64,000 nt of DNA from an uncultured Caulobacterales bacterium. GTDB lineage: Bacteria > Pseudomonadota > Alphaproteobacteria > Caulobacterales > Maricaulaceae. Both the position numbers and the translations under genes were made by a program. The DNA is taken from positions 62,001 to 126,000 of the forward strand of contig CALLBD010000049.1 of assembly GCA_938001915.1 (NCBI GenBank). Direction: 5' to 3'. Below, piece by piece: positions 19,933-28,481 of this stretch. Each line of letters begins with the position of its first letter. Position 1 is the first letter of the stretch. Under the pieces are notes generated by a model, which saw only the letters and a program-made list of their open reading frames with translations, had not been told where the DNA came from and did no database searches.

Positions 19933-20628
19933 TCACGAAATTCTAGGGCGGCGGGCTTTGCGTTCCTCTAAAATTTGCGCGTAGGCACGATTAATAATCG
20001 CCATTTTATGCGTCGCGAGCCCAACCATTTCTTTGGGCAGGCCGCGCGCCATAAGGCGATCAGGGTGATTCTCAGCCGCCGCCCTCCGATAAGCCGTCTT
20101 TAAATGCGCGTCAGAAATATCGGGATCAACGCCCAAGATGAGATAGGGATCATCCGCATCCTGCCCTAAATGGGAGTTCCGGATCCGGCGAAATTCTCGA
20201 TCTGAAAACCCGAAAACCATCGCGACAGTTTCGAGATATTCCGCCTCTTCTGCGGTCACAATACCATCCGCAAGCGCGATGTGAAACAAGCCATCTAGGA
20301 CATCTTCTAATAGTCCAGGCTGCGCACGAAAGGCTTTTGCGACGATGCGAGCGTAGCGCTGGTACCCTAATGTTGTTTGTCGCGCGAGGTCGAAGAAACG
20401 CGCTATAGTTGCCTCTGTTTGCGCGTCCGTGCGAAACACTTGGCGAAAGGCGAGAATTTCCTCATCACGTACCTGACCGTCAGCCTTAGCCATTTTGGCC
20501 CCGAGCGCAACGAGAGCGGCGACCAATTTGGCCTCATCGACATGAGCCGCCCGCCCATTTCCATCATCGGCGACTGGCGGGCCAAATAATCGGGCCGCTG
20601 CAAGAGAGATATGTGTCCAAAGTGACAT
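19933..20628 (-). CDS. TerB-like/DnaJ-domain protein (DjlA-like)
   Basis: Product of 231 residues with an N-terminal hydrophobic or amphipathic start, a central TerB-like helical domain (about residues 30-145, including AKMAKADGQVRDEEILAFRQ) and a C-terminal J domain. The J domain carries the HPD motif in AAAENHPDRLMARGL. This is the layout of the DnaK co-chaperone DjlA, though here no clear membrane anchor is seen. It would stimulate DnaK ATPase on specific clients. Confidence 0.85.
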   Translation of the reverse strand: MSLWTHISLAAARLFGPPVADDGNGRAAHVDEAKLVAALVALGAKMAKADGQVRDEEILAFRQVFRTDAQTEATIARFFDLARQTTLGYQRYARIVAKAFRAQPGLLEDVLDGLFHIALADGIVTAEEAEYLETVAMVFGFSDREFRRIRNSHLGQDADDPYLILGVDPDISDAHLKTAYRRAAAENHPDRLMARGLPKEMVGLATHKMAIINRAYAQILEERKARRPRIS

Positions 20629-20672
20629 TGCGGGGGAGCGCCTATCCCGACTCGTGCCCCGTTGTCACCCGC

Positions 20673-21308
20673 CTAATCAGAAACGGCTGCACGAAGATAA
20701 AGAGAACCTGTGTAGGCCGACAGGAATGCTGCGATCCATATCAAAATTAATCCAAGTTGTTTCGACATCTGCGTGATTTGCGGAACCACATTGTCAAATG
20801 GCAGAACCGCCAAACCCATGACCCAGACAACTAGCGCAGCAATGCCTGCCATCTCAAATCCTGTTTTCCACTTTGCCAATTTGGTCGGCGGCATAACTTT
20901 ACCCGTCAGCGCCGCATGTTCTCGCGCGCCCGACACCAGAATGTCGCGAAATATAATCGTGACGGCAGGCACCAGGAATATCCAACTCCCTCGCGCGACA
21001 ATACACAGTGCAATCAAACATCCCGCGACCAATAGCTTATCGGCAATCGGATCAATCATACGCCCAAAACCAGAAACGACTTTCCACTTTCTGGCCAAAT
21101 AACCATCTAGCCAATCGGTAGCTGTAGCTAAGACAAATAAACCGCCAACAATTGGAATGCTCGCAAGCAAACTTTCGCGCTGCAGGCCCAGCGCCAGAAT
21201 ACCCGCCATTAGAATTGGCACAGTCAAAATCCGCCCAATCGTCAGCGCATTAGGCAACCACCATAGCCTAGGCCGCTCACCCATCGCTGAAACATTTGTA
21301 TCGCTCAT
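20673..21308 (-). CDS. pgsA: CDP-diacylglycerol--glycerol-3-phosphate 3-phosphatidyltransferase
   Basis: Membrane enzyme making phosphatidylglycerol phosphate, precursor of phosphatidylglycerol and cardiolipin. The CDP-alcohol phosphatidyltransferase motif D-x2-DG-x2-AR-x8-G-x3-D-x3-D is complete (D65, D68, G69, A72, R73, G82, D86, D90). There are about five membrane segments in 211 residues, and LPNALTIGRILTVPILM at the N-terminus is typical of PgsA. It directly follows a degenerate paralogue and uvrC; a uvrC-pgsA neighbourhood is common in Proteobacteria. Confidence 0.93.
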   Translation of the reverse strand: MSDTNVSAMGERPRLWWLPNALTIGRILTVPILMAGILALGLQRESLLASIPIVGGLFVLATATDWLDGYLARKWKVVSGFGRMIDPIADKLLVAGCLIALCIVARGSWIFLVPAVTIIFRDILVSGAREHAALTGKVMPPTKLAKWKTGFEMAGIAALVVWVMGLAVLPFDNVVPQITQMSKQLGLILIWIAAFLSAYTGSLYLRAAVSD

Positions 21309-22007
21309 CTAAGGCTCATTTGCGGCTGAAAAATCTGTGCGGAAAAGATCAATTGCCGTCACGACAGAAATAATGGCGGCAATCCACAACAAAATTTGAC
21401 CAACTATCCATATTGTGGGTGAGGCCGTTGCAAAGACACTTGCCACTTCCTCTGTTGCTGTGAGTTTTCGGTCAATCCAGGCCTGAACCCAAGGCGACGC
21501 AAGAAGCAAACAGGTTGCGAACATGGAAAGTCCAGATTTCAAATTCGATAGGAATGAGTCAGGGAGAATATAGCGCGATAACTCATAACCTTTGAACAGC
21601 CCGACAACTATTTCTCGGCCAATCAAAACAGCGGCTGGCACGAAGAAAAGCCACGACATGACCCCAGCGCGCTGGATAACGAATGTCAGGGCCGCCAGTG
21701 TTCCTATCACAAGGATTGTGTCTGCGATATCATCCAAAAACCCAAAACGGCGATGCACAGATCTCTCATTCCCGCCAAAAAAATCATCAAAAATATCGGT
21801 CAGTGCGCCGATGGCAAACAGCCCAGACGCCAATATTGTAAGACCGATGTCAATTCCGCCCGACTCGAAGGGTTGCCACCCTTTCCAAATCAGGAAGGCA
21901 ACAAGCGGCATCATCAAAATACGGAGCCATGTGAGCGCATCTGCAAACGCGCCGCCTACCCCTTTGACACTCTCAATCGTATCGTCAGTCTTCATGGAAG
22001 TAGTCAT
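21309..22007 (-). CDS. CDP-alcohol phosphatidyltransferase paralogue with degenerate active-site motif
   Basis: Product of 232 residues with the membrane layout of the family. The signature is altered: the four metal-binding aspartates are kept (D71, D74, D92, D96), but the Gly is replaced by D75, the Ala-Arg pair by G78-G79 and the later Gly by F88. The loss of the Arg suggests changed substrate or loss of activity. It begins inside the 3' end of uvrC (23-base overlap) and stops right against the pgsA start, so it is co-expressed with a normal pgsA. Confidence 0.8.
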   Translation of the reverse strand: MTTSMKTDDTIESVKGVGGAFADALTWLRILMMPLVAFLIWKGWQPFESGGIDIGLTILASGLFAIGALTDIFDDFFGGNERSVHRRFGFLDDIADTILVIGTLAALTFVIQRAGVMSWLFFVPAAVLIGREIVVGLFKGYELSRYILPDSFLSNLKSGLSMFATCLLLASPWVQAWIDRKLTATEEVASVFATASPTIWIVGQILLWIAAIISVVTAIDLFRTDFSAANEP

Positions 22008-23859
22008 AAATACTCTGCGCCAGCTTTTGGCTGACCCCCTCTACAGATGCCAAATCTTCGACCGTGGCCCCTTTTACGGCTTTGGCCGAACCAAAATGGC
22101 CCAATAAGGCTTTCTTGCGCCCTGGACCGATGCCGTCAATCCCATCTAGTGGATTTGCTATCATTGTTTTTTTGCGCCGCGCGCGATGCGTCCCAATCGC
22201 AAACCTATGCGCTTCGTCCCGTAAGCGCTGTAAATAATATAGTGCGGGCGTCTTCATGGGCAGAGTAAACATAGCGCGGCCATTCATGTGAAAGGTTTCG
22301 CGCCCTGCATTACGGTCAGGCCCTTTCGCGATAGCCACCAATGTAATCCGGCCCAAAACATTCAACCCCTCGAGCGTTTCAGTTACCGCCGAAAGCTGTC
22401 CCTTCCCGCCATCAATGATAACAAGATCAGGCCATTCTAGCGTCGGATCTTTTGAAAGCCGTGCAAATCTTCGCCGCAACACTTCCCGCATCATACCAAA
22501 ATCATCTCCGGGCGTTACCGAATCGTCTTTAATTTTAAAGGTGCGGTAATCGCGTTTTTGGAACCCCTCGGGACCAGCGACAATAAAGGCCCCGACCGCA
22601 TTTGTGCCTTGAATATGGCTATTATCATAGACCTCGATACGCCGCGGCATTTCCTCCATCCCAAAGAGCTCTTGCACCTCTTTCAGAAGTTTTTCCTGCG
22701 CCCCTGTTTCCGCTAGCTTACGCCCCAGCGCCTCTTGTGCATTTCGAATGGCCTGCCCAACAATCTTCTTTTTTTCGCCGCGCTTTGGCACCACCATCTC
22801 AACTTTAGACGCCGCGCGTTCAGAAAGGGCCTCTCTCAGCAGGTCATATGACTCAACGTCATGGGATAAGAGTATCTGCTTTGGAATGGGCTTATTCATG
22901 TAAAACTGCGCGATGAAGGCGCCCAAAACTTGGGACGTTGGATCCTCCGCCGAATGCCGCGGGAAATATGAATTTGTGCCCCAGTTCTGTCCTGCGCGGA
23001 AAAAGAAGACTTGAATGCAGCTTTGCCCGCCGACCGTATAAAGCCCGAAAACATCTGCATTGGTGAATGTTTTGGGGTTCACATTATGTGCGCCAGATTT
23101 CGTCAAAACTTGTGCAATGGCCTGCAGCCGATCTCGGAGTTCAGCCGCCTTTTCAAACTCCAAGGCTTTTGACGCCGCCTCCATTTGCGCTTGCAGCTTC
23201 CGCCGCAAATCATCTGACTTACCTTTTAGAAAACTCTCAGACTCATCAATTAGCTCTTGATAGGCTTCGAGAGAAATCTCTCCCGTACAAGGCGCAGAAC
23301 AGCGCTTAATTTGATATTGCAGACAGGGCCGCGTCCGCGAGTCATAGATACTGTCAGAACAATTCCGCAAGCGGAAGGCGCGCTGTAATGTGTCCAAAGT
23401 TCGGTTCACCGCCCCTGCACTAGCGAAGGGACCGTAATATTCGCCTTTAATCTTCCGCGAGCCGCGATGTTTGGTGACCTGCGCCGCAGGATGATCTTTC
23501 CTGACCAAAATATAGGGAAAGCTCTTATCGTCACGCAGCAGGATATTATAGCGTGGCTTAAGACGTTTAATCAGCGAGGCTTCGAGGATTAGAGCTTCCG
23601 TCTCACTTTCTGTCGTGACAAATTCCATCGCAGTTGTGGCGCGTATCATGCGCCGCAAACGCGTCGTGTGGCGCTCATATGACGTGTAAGCGCTGACGCG
23701 CTTTTTTAAGTTTTTCGCCTTCCCCACGTAAAGCACTGAACCATATTCATCGAACATCCGATACACGCCCGGTTGATTGGGCAAGCGTTTCACATAATCC
23801 GCGATGAGCTTTGGGCCATATTTTGGCTTGGGTTCAGCAGATTTCGATTCAGAGGACAC
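21985..23859 (-). CDS. uvrC: UvrABC system protein C (excinuclease subunit)
   Basis: Dual-incision nuclease of nucleotide excision repair, 624 residues. Domains in order: GIY-YIG nuclease ([20 protein letters not shown], about residues 29-48), UVR domain binding UvrB ([17 protein letters not shown], about residue 240), a UvrC RNaseH-like endonuclease ([19 protein letters not shown], about residues 410-430) and C-terminal helix-hairpin-helix motifs ([19 protein letters not shown]). It is preceded by a DUF2237 gene with a 9-base gap and followed by the two phosphatidyltransferases. Confidence 0.96.
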   Translation of the reverse strand: MSSESKSAEPKPKYGPKLIADYVKRLPNQPGVYRMFDEYGSVLYVGKAKNLKKRVSAYTSYERHTTRLRRMIRATTAMEFVTTESETEALILEASLIKRLKPRYNILLRDDKSFPYILVRKDHPAAQVTKHRGSRKIKGEYYGPFASAGAVNRTLDTLQRAFRLRNCSDSIYDSRTRPCLQYQIKRCSAPCTGEISLEAYQELIDESESFLKGKSDDLRRKLQAQMEAASKALEFEKAAELRDRLQAIAQVLTKSGAHNVNPKTFTNADVFGLYTVGGQSCIQVFFFRAGQNWGTNSYFPRHSAEDPTSQVLGAFIAQFYMNKPIPKQILLSHDVESYDLLREALSERAASKVEMVVPKRGEKKKIVGQAIRNAQEALGRKLAETGAQEKLLKEVQELFGMEEMPRRIEVYDNSHIQGTNAVGAFIVAGPEGFQKRDYRTFKIKDDSVTPGDDFGMMREVLRRRFARLSKDPTLEWPDLVIIDGGKGQLSAVTETLEGLNVLGRITLVAIAKGPDRNAGRETFHMNGRAMFTLPMKTPALYYLQRLRDEAHRFAIGTHRARRKKTMIANPLDGIDGIGPGRKKALLGHFGSAKAVKGATVEDLASVEGVSQKLAQSIYDYFHED

Positions 23860-23868
23860 GCCTCATGT

Positions 23869-24255
23869 CTAATCAGTGTTAGGCTCAACAGCAAATGCTT
23901 GAAACGTTTCTAGCGGAACTCTTTCGAGGGCAATTTGATGGGTCGCCTCTAAAACAACCCGCGGCGCGCACCCCGCGGCATGGGCCTCTCGCCAACGGTC
24001 GAGGCAAAGACACCACCTGTCCCCTGGCTTTAAACCCGGAAAGCCATATTCTACCCGTGGCGTCGATAAATCATTGCCTCTCGTCATGGAGAACACGAGA
24101 AACTCCTCAGTCATAACCGCGCAAACGATATGCCGCCCTTTATCAGCGGCATCTGTCTCACAGCACCCATCACGCCTCCAACCCGTCATAGGGTCGCTTG
24201 AACAGCCTTCCAAAATTGTCCCGAGGACATTCATAGAACCAAACCGAGACCGCAT
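23869..24255 (-). CDS. DUF2237 family protein
   Basis: Small Cys-rich soluble protein, 128 residues, matching the DUF2237 pattern: NVLGTILEGCSSDPMTGW, RDGCCETDAADKGRHIVC, MTEEFLVFSMTRGNDLSTP, FPGLKPGDRWCLCLDRW and GCAPRVVLEATH. The family has no firm function; the conserved cysteines suggest metal or redox chemistry. An ATG at 24234 (before NVLG) is an equally likely start. It is followed directly by uvrC and probably shares its promoter. Confidence 0.85.
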   Translation of the reverse strand: MRSRFGSMNVLGTILEGCSSDPMTGWRRDGCCETDAADKGRHIVCAVMTEEFLVFSMTRGNDLSTPRVEYGFPGLKPGDRWCLCLDRWREAHAAGCAPRVVLEATHQIALERVPLETFQAFAVEPNTD

Positions 24256-24385
24256 AATTTTTCACCAACCGTAATTTCACAATTTAAATTGCAAAGACCC
24301 TGTTTAGGCACATGCTCAAACGCAATTTTAAATAGTGCTGTCAAAAAACTTCTACACTTGAGTGCAATTGGCGTGCCGAGCTTTG

Positions 24386-24404
24386 AATTAAGTTCAACTT
24401 AATT
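24386..24404. promoter_or_regulatory. Perfect 19-bp palindrome resembling a CtrA half-pair
   Basis: AATTAAGTTCAACTTAATT reads the same on both strands except for its central base. It contains TTAA-N7-TTAA, which fits the CtrA spacing but lacks the final C. It lies in the 187-base gap upstream of the DUF2237-uvrC unit and after the end of the next gene, so it may be an operator or a hairpin. No promoter could be fixed with confidence. Confidence 0.45.
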
Positions 24405-24442
24405 TGCGAAATGAGCAATCTAAAGACTCAGTTTACAGCGAC

Positions 24443-25153
24443 CTATAGTTTCACGCCAAAAAGTCTTTTCGCGGCACGAAGTGGGATTTTTTGATACTCG
24501 GCATATTTCTTGGCGGCTTCTAGTCGGGAGGCTTGAGAAGTTTGATTTTTAAGCCATGCAAGAAGAATACCTTCCAATACATAGGCCTCTGGCGCCATTA
24601 ACCCCCGCGTCATAACATATGACTCAATGCCGATTGCCCGGTGATGGGGCTCGAAATAAGGCGCGCTATTACAGGCAATGACGATACCCTTACGCTGTCT
24701 TTCGAGGTTCCTGCGCTGAGCTGCCTTCGTCACAGGCAGATTGGCTACGAATAGGTCCATCAAGGCATTATGCCCTATGAATCCAACCAGCTCATTTTCT
24801 GAGTCGCTTTCCCTGAGCTCGCTCAAATAGGCCTTAACCGAATTTTTCTGAGCCGCACCGTCCCAAGCTTCAAATGAAATTTCACTGTCGGGGAAAGCCA
24901 CGTGTGTGAGCGCAAAGGCATCTAAGATATCACCAGCTTGGATATCTTTTTGCCTTACAGTCCAGCTCTCCATGCGCTTGAAATACGTTTTGGCTCCATA
25001 GAGCGCGCCCCAATAAAGGTTGTTTTTAGCATCCTGCCCATTACCCAAACTGGCTTTGATCGGAACAATGCCTTGGTTGGCGTTATCCGCCAGCGAAACA
25101 ATAATTCGCGCCTTTTTCCGCGTTTGCGCGGATGCAAGGGACGGCGTTATCAA
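24443..25153 (-). CDS. Probable exported protein of unknown function (start codon uncertain)
   Basis: Unrecognised protein of at least 236 residues. The only standard start is a TTG at 25153, which leaves a truncated signal peptide. Reading on upstream in frame adds FSRRVVLGGLAAL before ITPSLASA, a near-ideal Tat-like or Sec signal ending in an A-x-A cleavage site, but the only candidate initiator there is a rare ATA at 25192-25190. The mature protein has the conserved-looking segments IVSLADNANQGIVPIKASLG and NNLYWGALYGAKTYFKR, then VIACNSAPYF. It follows folB by 11-50 bases depending on the start. Confidence 0.7.
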   Translation of the reverse strand: MITPSLASAQTRKKARIIVSLADNANQGIVPIKASLGNGQDAKNNLYWGALYGAKTYFKRMESWTVRQKDIQAGDILDAFALTHVAFPDSEISFEAWDGAAQKNSVKAYLSELRESDSENELVGFIGHNALMDLFVANLPVTKAAQRRNLERQRKGIVIACNSAPYFEPHHRAIGIESYVMTRGLMAPEAYVLEGILLAWLKNQTSQASRLEAAKKYAEYQKIPLRAAKRLFGVKL

Positions 25154-25203
25154 AGCCGCCAGCCCCCCTAGTACAACGCGCCGCGAAAATATGTATGAAC
25201 TAT

Positions 25204-25614
25204 CTACCGCGATTTGACGACCTCCACGCCGGCTGTATCGGCTTTTAGCAGAGCTTGAGGTTTTTCAATGCGAACGGCAACACTCTGCACGCGTTTATCG
25301 GCCGCCAGCGCCCAATCTGCTATCCTTTCCGCCAAAGTTTCGACGAGTTGAACATGGGCTTGCAGGGCCAATTCTTCGCATTTCTCTGCAACCAAACCAT
25401 AATCCAACGTCTCATGAAGGCGGTCCTCCTTGGGAAGTTTCATATCCGCCATATCTAATTCTACATCGATAATTATGGGTTGCGTGGCTTCATATTCATG
25501 CGGATGCACACCAATGCTTGCCTGTATCATCAGACCTTTGACAAAAATTCGGGTCGAAACAGGCAGAGATTTTCTCGAGCGGAATCGGCTCAACATTGTT
25601 TTTCTATCGCTCAT
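25204..25614 (-). CDS. folB: Dihydroneopterin aldolase FolB
   Basis: Folate-pathway enzyme converting dihydroneopterin to hydroxymethyldihydropterin. The family motif GLMIQASIGVHPHEY lies near residues 27-41, the catalytic region ETLDYGLVAEKCEELA follows, and LVETLAERIADWAL is typical; 136 residues. It abuts the SDR gene, and downstream is a pterin-like cluster context. It is the second step after GTP cyclohydrolase in folate synthesis. Confidence 0.92.
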   Translation of the reverse strand: MSDRKTMLSRFRSRKSLPVSTRIFVKGLMIQASIGVHPHEYEATQPIIIDVELDMADMKLPKEDRLHETLDYGLVAEKCEELALQAHVQLVETLAERIADWALAADKRVQSVAVRIEKPQALLKADTAGVEVVKSR

Positions 25615-26355
25615 TTACGCACCCCCAAAGGCAATGTCGGGCGTTTGCCAGAGCAAGTGCTGACCACCATCTATAGCTATCATTTGGCCTGTGACGGCTC
25701 TCGCTGACAACAAATAGCGAACCCCTTGTAGAATTGTGTCGGGCGGACTGCCTTCACCCAGCAGGGTCGCTTTGGCCTCTGCCGAAAACTCACCTGCGGC
25801 CTGATTTATGTTCTCCAGAACAGGTCCTGGCCCAATTCCATTTACGCGAACGGACGGCGCGAAGCTCTGCGCCATAGTTTTAGTCGCCCAGTATAGCGCA
25901 GCTTTTGCCAAGCTATAGGTGAAATATTGCGGATTAGGTTTAAGCACGCGGTGGTCTATCAGATTAATGATACATCCGCCCGCCTCAGCTTGAGCAGCAA
26001 AATCCGCAGATAATCGCAATGGCGCGTCAAGGTTCACGCTGCGGTGATACTCCAGAGTTGACATTGAAAAATTTTGCGCCGTATCCGGTTTAAATGTCGA
26101 GGCATTATTGATGAGCGCCGACAGCGGGCGGCCGCATCTCTCAATGAGCGAATTGACATCGGCAGGTACGGATAAATTGGCTTTGACGAGCGAGGCCGAA
26201 CCACCCCCTTGAATTATTTCTTCCCTCAGCGTCTGTGCTTTAACCGCACTCCGATTAGCGTGAATACAAATATGCCACCCATCTTGCGCGAGGCCCTTTG
26301 CGATATAGGCGCCAACCCGCGCACCTGCGCCTGTTATCAAAACCGCTTTACGCAC
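25615..26355 (-). CDS. Short-chain dehydrogenase/reductase, probably pteridine or dihydromonapterin reductase-like
   Basis: SDR of 246 residues. The cofactor motif GAGARVGAYIAKGL is near the N-terminus, NNAS comes later, and the catalytic Tyr-Lys pair is in YFTYSLAKAALYW. I start it at the GTG at 26355, which gives a normal SDR N-terminus and an 8-base overlap with the preceding gene, rather than 17 codons upstream. Position between folB and a PTPS-like gene suggests a FolM/pteridine-reductase role in pterin metabolism, but substrate specificity is inferred. Confidence 0.8.
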   Translation of the reverse strand: MRKAVLITGAGARVGAYIAKGLAQDGWHICIHANRSAVKAQTLREEIIQGGGSASLVKANLSVPADVNSLIERCGRPLSALINNASTFKPDTAQNFSMSTLEYHRSVNLDAPLRLSADFAAQAEAGGCIINLIDHRVLKPNPQYFTYSLAKAALYWATKTMAQSFAPSVRVNGIGPGPVLENINQAAGEFSAEAKATLLGEGSPPDTILQGVRYLLSARAVTGQMIAIDGGQHLLWQTPDIAFGGA

Positions 26356-26710
26356 GAACCCGCGCGCGCTCTCCACAGCTCGGACGCCCCACCTCAACGC
26401 AAGCAAGACCGGGGAGCTTTGGGGCTAAGCGTACAAAAATCCAAGCTGCTATTCGCTCCAATGCGGGCTGCTCCAAGCCTTCGACTTCATTAAGAAGCGC
26501 GTGATCCAAGGGATCAACAACGTCTTTGACGATTTGCTCAATTTTCCACAGGTCCCGAACCCAGCCCTTATCCTCTTGAGCGTCGCCAATAATCGTGACG
26601 GTGCCTGCAAAGCTATGTCCATGGACTTTCTTAAAAACGTCATTGGCATCAACGTGGCCAAAATAATGCGCCGCCTCGAATTGGAAATCTTTCTCGATCT
26701 CAAAGCGCAT
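26348..26710 (-). CDS. 6-pyruvoyltetrahydropterin synthase/QueD-family protein lacking the usual catalytic Cys
   Basis: PTPS-fold protein of 120 residues. Metal-binding histidines are visible at H15 (FEAAHYF) and in HGHSF (H30, H32). In QueD the catalytic Cys lies four residues before the first His of HGH; here that position is F26. The central TVTIIG and DLWKIEQIVKDVVDPLDHALLN are typical of the family. The product could have altered chemistry, another nucleophile, or a different substrate. It lies directly upstream of the SDR and folB genes, supporting a role in pterin rather than queuosine metabolism. Confidence 0.8.
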   Translation of the reverse strand: MRFEIEKDFQFEAAHYFGHVDANDVFKKVHGHSFAGTVTIIGDAQEDKGWVRDLWKIEQIVKDVVDPLDHALLNEVEGLEQPALERIAAWIFVRLAPKLPGLACVEVGRPSCGERARVRA

Positions 26711-26714
26711 GAAT

Positions 26715-27695
26715 TTAACGGCTCAAGGCAGGTGAGATGAAAATAACGACCAAAAGGTAGGCAATATAAGCGAGGGTAAAGATAGCGCCTGTCTTGCGGC
26801 CAATCGGCTGTCTGCGCAGCACATAAAGCAATAAAACTAAGCTCGACAAGAGCATAACCCAAAAGTCAAAACGCATGAGGCTCTTATCAATCATGATAGG
26901 GCCAGCGAGTGCAGACGCACCCATAACCGCAAAAACATTGAACACATTCGACCCTAGGACATTTCCGATCGCGACTTCAGGATGCCCCCGATAAGTGGCA
27001 ACAACGACGGTTGCGATTTCTGGCAGGGACGTTCCCACCGCGACAATAGTCAAACCAATTATCGTCGCCGATACGCCAAAACCCGCCGCAATGAATACCG
27101 CATTATCGACAATCAAATTGCCGCCAAGCACCAAGCCCGCGACGCCCAGCACAACATAAACCAAAGATTTTATTGTATTTGTGGGCAAGCCATCTCGGCC
27201 TTCATCAATCTCGGTCATTTCCTCTAAAATCGGATCGTCCGCTCCCGCCTTGGCGAGGCGAAACATGAAGAAGAGATAGGCTATGATTCCGCCAAACAGG
27301 ATAGCGCCTTGCCAGCGTAAAAGCGGCGAGTGAATCAAAGTGAGGAAAACGAATAAAACCGCGGCGCAAAATGCGATTAAACTATTTCGGCCAACGCCTG
27401 ACATATTAGTCGGAATCGCGAGAATTAGCGCAGGTAACCCCAACGCAAGCAGCACATTCGCAATATTAGAGCCAACCACATTACCTGCGGCCAAATCCCC
27501 CTGCCCGATGAGCGCCGCCTGAACACCCACAACCATTTCAGGCGCTGATGTCCCGAAGGCAACGATTGTCAAACCCACGATAAGAGCCGGCACGCCCCAG
27601 TGCCGCGCGAGTGCCGCCGCGCCGCGCACCATGATGTCGCCAGCTATGACCAAGACGACCAAGCCAACTATGAGTAACACTGATGCTGTAAACAT
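26715..27695 (-). CDS. Calcium/sodium antiporter (CaCA family, YrbG-like)
   Basis: Membrane exchanger of 326 residues with two inverted repeats. The alpha-repeat motifs are present: GTSAPEMVVGVQAALIGQGD and NVVGSNIANVLLALGLPAL in the first half, GTSLPEIATVVVATYRGHPE and GNVLGSNVFNVFAVMG in the second. It should exchange Ca2+ against Na+ or H+ at the inner membrane. It ends 4 bases before the PTPS-like gene and follows a small membrane ORF, which may be co-transcribed. Confidence 0.92.
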   Translation of the reverse strand: MFTASVLLIVGLVVLVIAGDIMVRGAAALARHWGVPALIVGLTIVAFGTSAPEMVVGVQAALIGQGDLAAGNVVGSNIANVLLALGLPALILAIPTNMSGVGRNSLIAFCAAVLFVFLTLIHSPLLRWQGAILFGGIIAYLFFMFRLAKAGADDPILEEMTEIDEGRDGLPTNTIKSLVYVVLGVAGLVLGGNLIVDNAVFIAAGFGVSATIIGLTIVAVGTSLPEIATVVVATYRGHPEVAIGNVLGSNVFNVFAVMGASALAGPIMIDKSLMRFDFWVMLLSSLVLLLYVLRRQPIGRKTGAIFTLAYIAYLLVVIFISPALSR

Positions 27696-27719
27696 GAGGG
27701 CTAGGCCTTAATGTACGTG

Positions 27720-27845
27720 CTAATCGAAGCGCTTAAATTCTAGCAGGTTCAACCCACCAAAAACGACCGTAATGAGGAAAAATGCGAAGAGAGCCGGGTC
27801 TACATGCAAACCAAAAATTGAAATGCCAGCTTGTGCGAGTGTCAT
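27720..27845 (-). CDS. Small single-span membrane protein (41 residues)
   Basis: A short frame coding MTLAQAGISIFGLHVD followed by the hydrophobic stretch PALFAFFLITVVFGGLNLLE and the basic end FKRFD. It lies 24 bases upstream of the Ca/Na antiporter, on the same strand. Upstream in frame there is a strong GGAGG placed 8 bases before an ATT codon, which would add eight residues; the ATG at 27845 has only a weak AAGGGC. No family is recognised. The call rests on membrane topology, operon position and ribosome-site context. Confidence 0.5.
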   Translation of the reverse strand: MTLAQAGISIFGLHVDPALFAFFLITVVFGGLNLLEFKRFD

Positions 27846-28025
27846 GACGTTAAGCCCTTGAACAAAAATAAATTTCGCCTCCTATAACCACACAGCTCCA
27901 AAAGGCCAAGGGAATTGGCAGGTCTTGCCCCCAAGAAATCTGTAATTTTCATTGGTTTCAATAGAAACAAAGTGACAAATACACCTGTGCGCAGATTTCG
28001 CGTCACCCATCAAAAAGGACAGAAC

Positions 28026-28481
28026 ATGTTTGGTATGATTCCATTCGTAAAAGCCGCAGGCAAAGCGGTCGGTAGTATCTTCAAGGGCAAAGGCGCAGAA
28101 GAGACGCTGAAAAAAGAGGTCGAAGGCTATGGTCTGGACACGGACGGCGTTGAAATCAACGTAGATGACGACGGCATTGTCACCGTTGCAGGCGAAGCCG
28201 CGTCTCAGGAAATGAAGGAAAAAATCATCCTCGCCGTCGGTAATGTCGAAGGCGTCGGCGGCGTCAAAGATGAAGCCAGTTCCCGCCAAGGTGGCCGCGA
28301 GTCACAATTCCACACTGTTGTGTCGGGCGACACACTATCTGGCATTTCTAAAAAATATTACGGGACGTGGAAGCTCTACCCTGAAATCTTTGAAGCCAAT
28401 AAGCCTATGCTCTCTGACCCTGATAAAATTTATCCAGGGCAAGTCTTGCGTATCCCTGCGATCAATACAGCCTCCGCATAA
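28026..28481 (+). CDS. BON-LysM domain protein (YgaU/Kbp-like)
   Basis: Product of 151 residues. The N-terminal half is a BON domain (GLDTDGVEINVDDDGIVTVA and EGVGGVKDEAS), the C-terminal half a LysM domain (HTVVSGDTLSGISKKYYG, PDKIYPGQVLRIP). This matches YgaU/Kbp, which binds K+ in E. coli. There is no signal peptide, so it is probably cytoplasmic. The ATG at 28026 has AAGGAC about 8 bases upstream; an in-frame start further up is not supported. It stands alone; downstream lies a hairpin-rich gap. Confidence 0.88.
   Translation: MFGMIPFVKAAGKAVGSIFKGKGAEETLKKEVEGYGLDTDGVEINVDDDGIVTVAGEAASQEMKEKIILAVGNVEGVGGVKDEASSRQGGRESQFHTVVSGDTLSGISKKYYGTWKLYPEIFEANKPMLSDPDKIYPGQVLRIPAINTASA

Noticed and set aside
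27882-28289. Minus-strand 135-codon frame over the LysM gene
   Set aside because: Antisense to a BON-LysM gene with a good ribosome site; shadow.
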